In this document: positions 24,701-28,149 of the stretch, piece after piece
How positions within the stretch are numbered: the stretch's first letter is position 1
Layout: each line of letters opens with the position of its first letter
Origin: DATJUC01 sp035502675
GTDB lineage: Bacteria; Vulcanimicrobiota; Vulcanimicrobiia; Vulcanimicrobiales; Vulcanimicrobiaceae
Length of the DNA stretch: 28,149 nucleotides
Direction of reading: 5' to 3'
Assembly: GCA_035502675.1 (NCBI GenBank)
Contig: DATJUC010000220.1
Coordinates: 1 to 28,149, forward strand
Made by a program: the position numbers and the translations under genes
The notes under the pieces: model-generated
The model's database searches: none
What the model was told of the DNA's origin: nothing
What the model saw: only the letters and a program-made list of their open reading frames with translations

Positions 24701-25123
24701 GCCAAGGATCTTGAAGACCGCGAGAGCAGGGTTGCATTGCGCGCGCTGCTCGAGCAGTTGCTGCAGGCGTCTGCCGCGGAACCGGTTCCGCCGCCCGAGG
24801 GCGCGATTCGTATCGAGAGCCAGATCGATCTCGACGTCGTGCGCGGGCTGCTGCCCGACTTGGAGACCGCGCCGCTGGGTTCGGTGACCCCGTGGGTCGC
24901 CAACGCGCAGCTCTTCGGCACGGCGGTTGCGTACGACGGACGCGAAGACGACGCGCTCGGAAGATACCGCGCCGAGATTCTCAAGGTGCTCAACGTGCTC
25001 TCGGAACTTCCGATGGACGAGTTCCACCGGGTGTTGACGACCAGCGTCAACCGTTCGCTGGACGAATCGCTGGCGACGGCGCTCGACGCGCTGCGCGGCG
25101 CCGCCCGTATCGCCGTGGAGTAG
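21743..25123 (+). CDS. Giant DUF11/CARDB-like six-repeat protein with C-terminal helical domain (copy B)
   Basis: The protein has 1126 residues from GTG 21743. No ATG, GTG or TTG codon closer to the first repeat was seen, and AAGG lies 4 bases upstream. Its opening, LTGIFAPGSPVLVESLRTLV, aligns with LSEVFAPGAPTLPEGLRTLV of copy A. The same six repeats occur in the same order, for example GSSSAHDVVVILPAPEHTTY in repeat 2 and GDGPADRLLVRVVPTKLAVY in repeat 6. So the whole protein was duplicated, not single repeats. Between repeat 6 and the C-terminal domain is an EP-rich low-complexity linker (about 24170-24290) absent from copy A. The C-terminal domain (from about residue 910) shares LDRLTRTLELLDRSDAGGL and LERLFVRLRMP. 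No signal peptide. Function unknown. Confidence 0.83.
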   Translation: MAAPSLTGIFAPGSPVLVESLRTLVLDPKRAVAPGEEIRAEFSFSNFGGASATDVRVRFSHPQGVAHVEGGDAIDDRWLGEGLRFVDANGAPVGDLEPNAQRRVVSTFRVNDTIEDGTELVFQAALVSSQTALLASNIERVVVRSRPVLQNPSTQVTLSAPQGARPGDTIAVQATIVNTGSSSAHDVVVILPAPEHTTYVPRSARIDGRLVLGDGEPFDYDTAVPVTERLLPGQSVTIEYQTIVDTPLPDATRISAAGSVGSRECGEFAVSSSEIVVASPVDFSGEETSLQLLCDDAVAPGMQIPMVLRALNAGTGAADFVSLSFVLPPGLIYAPGSALVDGQPVSDDAIAGLTFSVGTLAAGRAVEVSANATVAVPSNGHEPVLPVQGALRWKGGERDFSRRLTVRVAPRFPRGRNYVEAGQGVVRARDDVRFVAHVYNDGTASERNVRLRVIPGVHLDDVRIAESSEEPLPYGEPLDLGIVTPHHERQFVISARVASRVPDRSNVTLGVVLEHDAGAIDLGTSTVVVRSRPHVSQTGAAWEVASKDPLRPHRFADVVIRFTNEGSDVLRDARLALRLPPEVAVERAVDARRDREGLIFGDVPAETTHEARVTLRLLRPVAHNATLTLEGWLHGKGISPVQLTSLEIPTFAEPQFAQSAQLLAAPSELANAGEHVYYEIRLRNDGDGPADRLLVRVVPTKLAVYVPSSTTINGLGVPDDAGASPLWSQRGLALTDVNPGIELRIRWEMSVISPLSAGTALETRAVLEWGEGQTLVVIAPTLKVQAEPTLGESTVGTPISIARIFPVESPAFEPAPEPAAAAAPEPPQPEPEPELEPEPEPQREPLPRAIAQVIAEQQLLALPAQAPTAEVGESAVLESAVESTTEFAAVSDEKERDAEPPVPVAAGPLLYVDFTLDRLTRTLELLDRSDAGGLIEHLFALRMLFPENAIAATPPLTDAFAGAGRAMRAPLERLFVRLRMPRLAVTAKDLEDRESRVALRALLEQLLQASAAEPVPPPEGAIRIESQIDLDVVRGLLPDLETAPLGSVTPWVANAQLFGTAVAYDGREDDALGRYRAEILKVLNVLSELPMDEFHRVLTTSVNRSLDESLATALDALRGAARIAVE
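25117..25120 (+). promoter_or_regulatory. Ribosome binding site of the second small HEAT-like gene
   Basis: GGAG inside the last codons of copy B, ending 8 bases before ATC 25129. Because the frame holds no ATG, GTG or TTG between the end of the copy B coding region and the membrane segment, this spacing is the main guide to the start. Confidence 0.4.
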
Positions 25124-25128
25124 CCGAG

Positions 25129-25476
25129 ATCGGCGACGCCGTCACCCTCGGTATCGCGCTCATCGTTCTCGCCGCAGTTCTCGCGGTCGGTGCGTGGGTC
25201 GTGTCGACCGTGAGGGAGCGGCAGTGGCGTCCCGCGCCGCCGCCTCCGCCCCCCGACTTTCCGCCCGTCGTCGTCGAGCCGGCGCCCCTGCAATGGGTCA
25301 AATCGATCGGCGTGACCGAAGAGCATCCGATCGACGCCGAGCTTCGGGTCGACATGATCGAGCGGTTGGGCCTCCTGGGGGAGCCGTGGTGCGAGGACGC
25401 CCTGCGCGCGGCATCGCACGAAGAGCGCGATCCGCACGTAAGCGAAGCGATCGCAGCGGCACTGCGAAAGATGTGA
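25129..25476 (+). CDS. Small membrane-anchored HEAT-like protein (partner of copy B), non-canonical start
   Basis: About 115 residues. Residues about 4-24 (AVTLGIALIVLAAVLAVGAW) are a membrane helix. Then comes a Pro-rich linker (RPAPPPPPPDFPPVVVEPAP) and a helical C-terminal part (LRVDMIERLGLLGEPWCEDA ... SEAIAAALRKM). Same architecture and genome position as the 20455-20865 gene. No ATG, GTG or TTG precedes the membrane helix in frame near the gene. ATC 25129, 8 bases after GGAG, is my best guess. A frameshift or sequence error near the copy B stop is an alternative. It ends 13 bases before the convergent PBP2 stop. Confidence 0.6.
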   Translation: MGDAVTLGIALIVLAAVLAVGAWVVSTVRERQWRPAPPPPPPDFPPVVVEPAPLQWVKSIGVTEEHPIDAELRVDMIERLGLLGEPWCEDALRAASHEERDPHVSEAIAAALRKM

Positions 25477-25489
25477 GGTCCCGCGCGCT

Positions 25490-27343
25490 CTACGGCTTTT
25501 TGTTGAAGTACTTGACGAGAATCTGGCGCGCGATCGGTCCGGCTACCGAGGCGCCGTAACCGCCGCTTCGATCCACGAAGACCGCGAGTGCGACCTTCGG
25601 ATGGTCGGTCGGCGCCCACGCGATGAACCACGTCGTATTCGGTCCGCTGCCGCCGCCGGTCTCGGCGGTGCCGGTCTTACCCGAGAACGCAAGTCCGTCG
25701 ATCGCCAAGCCGTACGCCGTGCCGCCCGGATCGGTGACCTTCGCCATGCCCTCGCGCACCGCTTTGAGCGCAGCTTGCGTGACCGGCACGTGGCGGATGA
25801 CGTGCGGATCGATCAGCTTGACGATCGCGCCGCTGGGGCTGCGGATCTCGCGCACGACTTCGGGCTGATAGAGCGTCCCGCCGTTGATCACGGTGGACGC
25901 GATGTTGACCATCTGCAGCGGCGTCGCTTGCATCGCGCCTTGGCCGATTCCCAGAAAGCACGCGTCGGCCGGCTCGAGCGGAACGCCCGCAACCTTCTCC
26001 ATCCAGGCGTTGGTCGGCCAGTTGCCTTCGTTTTCGCCCGGCAGATCGATCCCGGACTTGGCGTCCAGACCGAACGCCAGCGCGTATTTGCGTAGCCGGC
26101 CGTTGCCGAGATACGACGAGAGCCGGAAGAAATATCCGTCGCTGGATGCGGCCAGCGCCGGCACGAAGGTCGTGTCTCCCAAGCCGCCTGCCGCGATGTC
26201 GTGCGCGATGTATCCGCCGCAGTCCCACGCTCCGCTGTCGTAGACGACTTGGTTGACCTTGACGACGCCTTCGGTCAACGCGGCCGAACCGGTCACCATC
26301 TTGAAGGTCGACCCGGTCGGCGTCGCAGCCGCAATCGCGCGGTTGAAGAGCGGCTCGGTGGCGTCGGTGAGATAGAAGCCGATGCGCTTGTAGTTGTCGG
26401 CGGAGAAGTCGTTGGGATCGAAGTTCGGATAGCTGACCAGCGCCATGATTCCGCCGGTCCACGGATCTTCGGCCACGACGGCGCCGGAAAGCTTGCGACC
26501 GTGGCCCCAGCTCTTGATGCCGTCGGCCAGCGCCTCTTCGGCGATCTGCTGCAGACGCCAGTCGACGTTGCTGATCAGCGTGTCGCCGGGAACCGCCGCC
26601 TGCGACGAAATCGTCGAGACGACCGCGCCGGTCGCGTCGACGACGACGCGCTGGCCGCCCGGAACGCCGCGCAGATACTTATCGTAGCTGTACTCGAGAC
26701 CGTCTTTGCCGATGACGTCGTTGGGCGTGTAACCCTCGCGCTTGAGCCGCTGATACTCGTCTTCGGTGATCGCGCCGACGTATCCGAACAGGTGCGATCC
26801 GAGCGGCCCGTGCGGATAGCCGCGAATCGGCTGCACTTCCAGATCGACGCCCGGCAGGTCGCTGAGCAGCTCGGAGAGCCGCGCGACTTTGGCGACCGGC
26901 AAATCCGTCGCGAGGATCACCGGCCCGTAGGGCTCGTAGGCCACGACCTCGTCGAACGAGCGGTAGTTGACGCCGCGATGGTGCAAAACGCGATACCGCA
27001 GCGTATCGGCGTCGACGTCGAGCGCGTGCGCCAGCGTCGCGAGTTCCGCGTCGACGTCGGCGACTTGCGACGGAATCAACGCAACCACGAACGACGGACG
27101 GCTGCGCACCAGCACGGTGCCGTGCCGGTCGTAGATGATGCCGCGGGGCGCGGCCACCGGAATGAGCCGGACTTGATTCGCGGTGGCGGCCGCGCGGTAT
27201 TGCGGGCCGTCGAGCAGCTGCACTTCGATCAACCGGCCGACCAGCGCCGCCAGCGCCAGGATCACGATCGCGACGAAGGCGACGATACGCCAGACCGGAC
27301 GCTCCCAAACGGGCCGGCGCGGATTCGTGCGGCTCGGAATCAC
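25490..27343 (-). CDS. mrdA: Penicillin-binding protein 2 (class B transpeptidase of the elongasome)
   Basis: The protein has 617 residues from GTG 27343, which overlaps the mreD TGA by four bases. Residues 17-38 (VWRIVAFVAIVILALAALVG) are the membrane anchor. The pedestal domain has APRGIIYDRHGTVLVRS and GLEYSYDKYLRGVPG. The transpeptidase domain has STFK with nucleophile Ser345 (TPTGSTFKM), the SxD motif SSDGYFF (S400/S401-D402), and FSGKTGTAE with KTG at 556-558. Known role: crosslinks peptidoglycan for side-wall growth with RodA and MreBCD. RodA would normally follow, but the downstream neighbour is the convergent HEAT-like gene, so rodA must be elsewhere. Confidence 0.95.
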   Translation of the reverse strand: MIPSRTNPRRPVWERPVWRIVAFVAIVILALAALVGRLIEVQLLDGPQYRAAATANQVRLIPVAAPRGIIYDRHGTVLVRSRPSFVVALIPSQVADVDAELATLAHALDVDADTLRYRVLHHRGVNYRSFDEVVAYEPYGPVILATDLPVAKVARLSELLSDLPGVDLEVQPIRGYPHGPLGSHLFGYVGAITEDEYQRLKREGYTPNDVIGKDGLEYSYDKYLRGVPGGQRVVVDATGAVVSTISSQAAVPGDTLISNVDWRLQQIAEEALADGIKSWGHGRKLSGAVVAEDPWTGGIMALVSYPNFDPNDFSADNYKRIGFYLTDATEPLFNRAIAAATPTGSTFKMVTGSAALTEGVVKVNQVVYDSGAWDCGGYIAHDIAAGGLGDTTFVPALAASSDGYFFRLSSYLGNGRLRKYALAFGLDAKSGIDLPGENEGNWPTNAWMEKVAGVPLEPADACFLGIGQGAMQATPLQMVNIASTVINGGTLYQPEVVREIRSPSGAIVKLIDPHVIRHVPVTQAALKAVREGMAKVTDPGGTAYGLAIDGLAFSGKTGTAETGGGSGPNTTWFIAWAPTDHPKVALAVFVDRSGGYGASVAGPIARQILVKYFNKKP

Positions 27344-27870
27344 GCGCGCTGGACGTCGAAGCGGCGGGCCACCAACATGGCGACGACGATCGTGCCGACG
27401 TTGAGCGCGGCTTGCAGCAGCGCATCGTGAAAATGCTGGGTCGCAAGGCCGGGCGGATAGCCTTCGAATCCCATGGTCGTCCAAAACAGCAGCGCGCGCA
27501 GCAGCGTCGCAACCGCCGTGATCACGGCGACGAGCGGAACGGAATCGGCGAAGAACCCGCGCGACAGCACGCTGGTCGCGGTCGCGGTCACCGCGGTCGA
27601 GATCGTCCAAGCCGCGCCGGTCTGCGCGCTCAGCACGTCCTCGCACAGACCCGCCGCTAAACCGAAGATCGCGGCACGACGCGGGTCGGCCCGAATCGCG
27701 TACCACACCACCACCACTAAGACGAGGCTCGGCACCACGTTCCGAAACGCGAGATAGTGCACCAGCGTCGACTGCAGGATCACGGCACCCAGCAGCCACA
27801 GCACCGCCGCATGCCACGGCGGCCCGACGAACGGGGCTTCGTGCCGCTTCGGACTCGCCGAATGTCTCAC
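27340..27870 (-). CDS. mreD: Rod shape-determining protein MreD
   Basis: The protein has 176 residues from GTG 27870; TTG 27876 is a second possible start. It is hydrophobic, with about five or six membrane segments: AVLWLLGAVILQSTLVHYLA, VPSLVLVVVVWYAIRA, then the conserved FGLAAGLCEDVLS, followed by VPLVAVITAVATLLRALLFW and ALLQAALNVGTIVVAML. The GLxxGLxxD pattern and the downstream mrdA gene, overlapped by GTGA, identify it. It belongs to the MreBCD-RodA-PBP2 side-wall complex. mreC would be expected upstream, but the bases before mreD are instead a tandem repeat array. The reading frame stays open through those repeats because the unit is 105 bp, but I chose the start after them. Confidence 0.88.
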   Translation of the reverse strand: MRHSASPKRHEAPFVGPPWHAAVLWLLGAVILQSTLVHYLAFRNVVPSLVLVVVVWYAIRADPRRAAIFGLAAGLCEDVLSAQTGAAWTISTAVTATATSVLSRGFFADSVPLVAVITAVATLLRALLFWTTMGFEGYPPGLATQHFHDALLQAALNVGTIVVAMLVARRFDVQRA

Positions 27871-27923
27871 GACCAAAAAACCTGCAACCCTACGACCGAT
27901 AGAGCGACAGGAGTCGGGAGGAA

Positions 27924-28149
27924 GCAACCATAGTGGGTTGTGACCGACGAGCGACGACGAGTCGCGCAAAAATCCGATACAAGCCGTCTTGCGAGCGATT
28001 TTTGGGTGAATCGAGGAGCGAGGAGGGAGCAACCATAGTGGGTTGTGACCGACGAGCGACGACGAGTCGCGCAAGAAGGCGATACAAGCCGTCTTGCGAG
28101 CGATTTTTGGGTGAATCGAGGAGCGAGGAGGGAGCAACCATAGTGGGTT
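27924..28149. repeat. 105-bp tandem repeat array with internal hairpins (continues past right edge)
   Basis: Copy 1 is 27924-28028, copy 2 is 28029-28133, and copy 3 is cut by the window edge after 16 bases. Copies 1 and 2 differ by three substitutions, all within 5 bases (27970-27974). Each unit holds CAACC-N6-GGTTG and GCGAC-N5-GTCGC stems. Copy 2 also has CGCAAGA...TCTTGCG. The three changes in copy 1 break that stem but create CAAAAATC...GATTTTTG. The unit is 35 codons long and open in two minus-strand frames. No gene is called here. The 53 bases between the array and mreD (27871-27923) hold nothing I can name. Confidence 0.9.

Noticed and set aside
25100..25135. Programmed frameshift fusing DUF11 copy B to the small HEAT-like gene
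   Set aside because: No slippery heptamer or downstream stem is seen at the junction, and the matching genes in cassette A are clearly separate.
27924..28149. CRISPR array
   Set aside because: The repeats are contiguous 105-bp units without unique spacers, and no cas gene is present.

Overview
The window comes from a GC-rich diderm bacterium with very compact gene packing. Many genes overlap by 1-15 bases, GTG starts are frequent, and two genes appear to start at non-AUG/GUG/UUG codons. An outer-membrane TonB-dependent receptor, a flagellin with a sigma-28 promoter, and mreD/PBP2 together suggest a motile, rod-shaped, outer-membrane-bearing cell. The combination of a regulatory-domain TonB receptor, DUF11-type repeat proteins and high GC resembles Candidatus Eremiobacterota/Vulcanimicrobiota, but that placement is inference and was not tested.

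Layout. (1) 1-2311, minus: the N-terminal 770 residues of a TonB-dependent receptor that runs off the left edge. (2) 2446-9852, plus: one long co-directional block. It holds a HigA-like/tRNA CCA-transferase fusion whose linker carries two 14-bp parS-like palindromes, then parA (CTG start), parB, a 60-residue membrane protein, thiE, thiD, a GT61-like glycosyltransferase and trpS. (3) 9874-17147: flagellin (minus) with a sigma-28 promoter and a structured leader. It is followed by a glycan-modification set: a three-domain glycosyltransferase/methyltransferase/glycosyltransferase, a DegT-type sugar aminotransferase and a sugar-type methyltransferase, then a class I aminotransferase. (4) 17221-25476: two paralogous two-gene cassettes. 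Each has a giant six-repeat DUF11-like protein followed by a small membrane-anchored HEAT-like protein, and a PIG-L deacetylase gene on the other strand separates them. (5) 25490-27870, minus: PBP2 (mrdA) and mreD. (6) 27924-28149: a 105-bp tandem repeat with internal hairpins, continuing past the right edge.

How the parts may work together. The parAB genes and the nearby parS-like sites form a chromosome-segregation locus. The sites combine the outer bases of parS with the inner bases of the Noc-binding site, and this ParB carries both ParB-like and Noc-like residues at positions that matter for that choice. The genes next to flagellin look like a flagellin or surface-glycan modification locus. 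The duplicated DUF11/HEAT cassettes are the best candidate for an undescribed system: both members of the pair are duplicated, repeat order is preserved, there is a shared C-terminal helical domain, and the large proteins lack a visible export signal.
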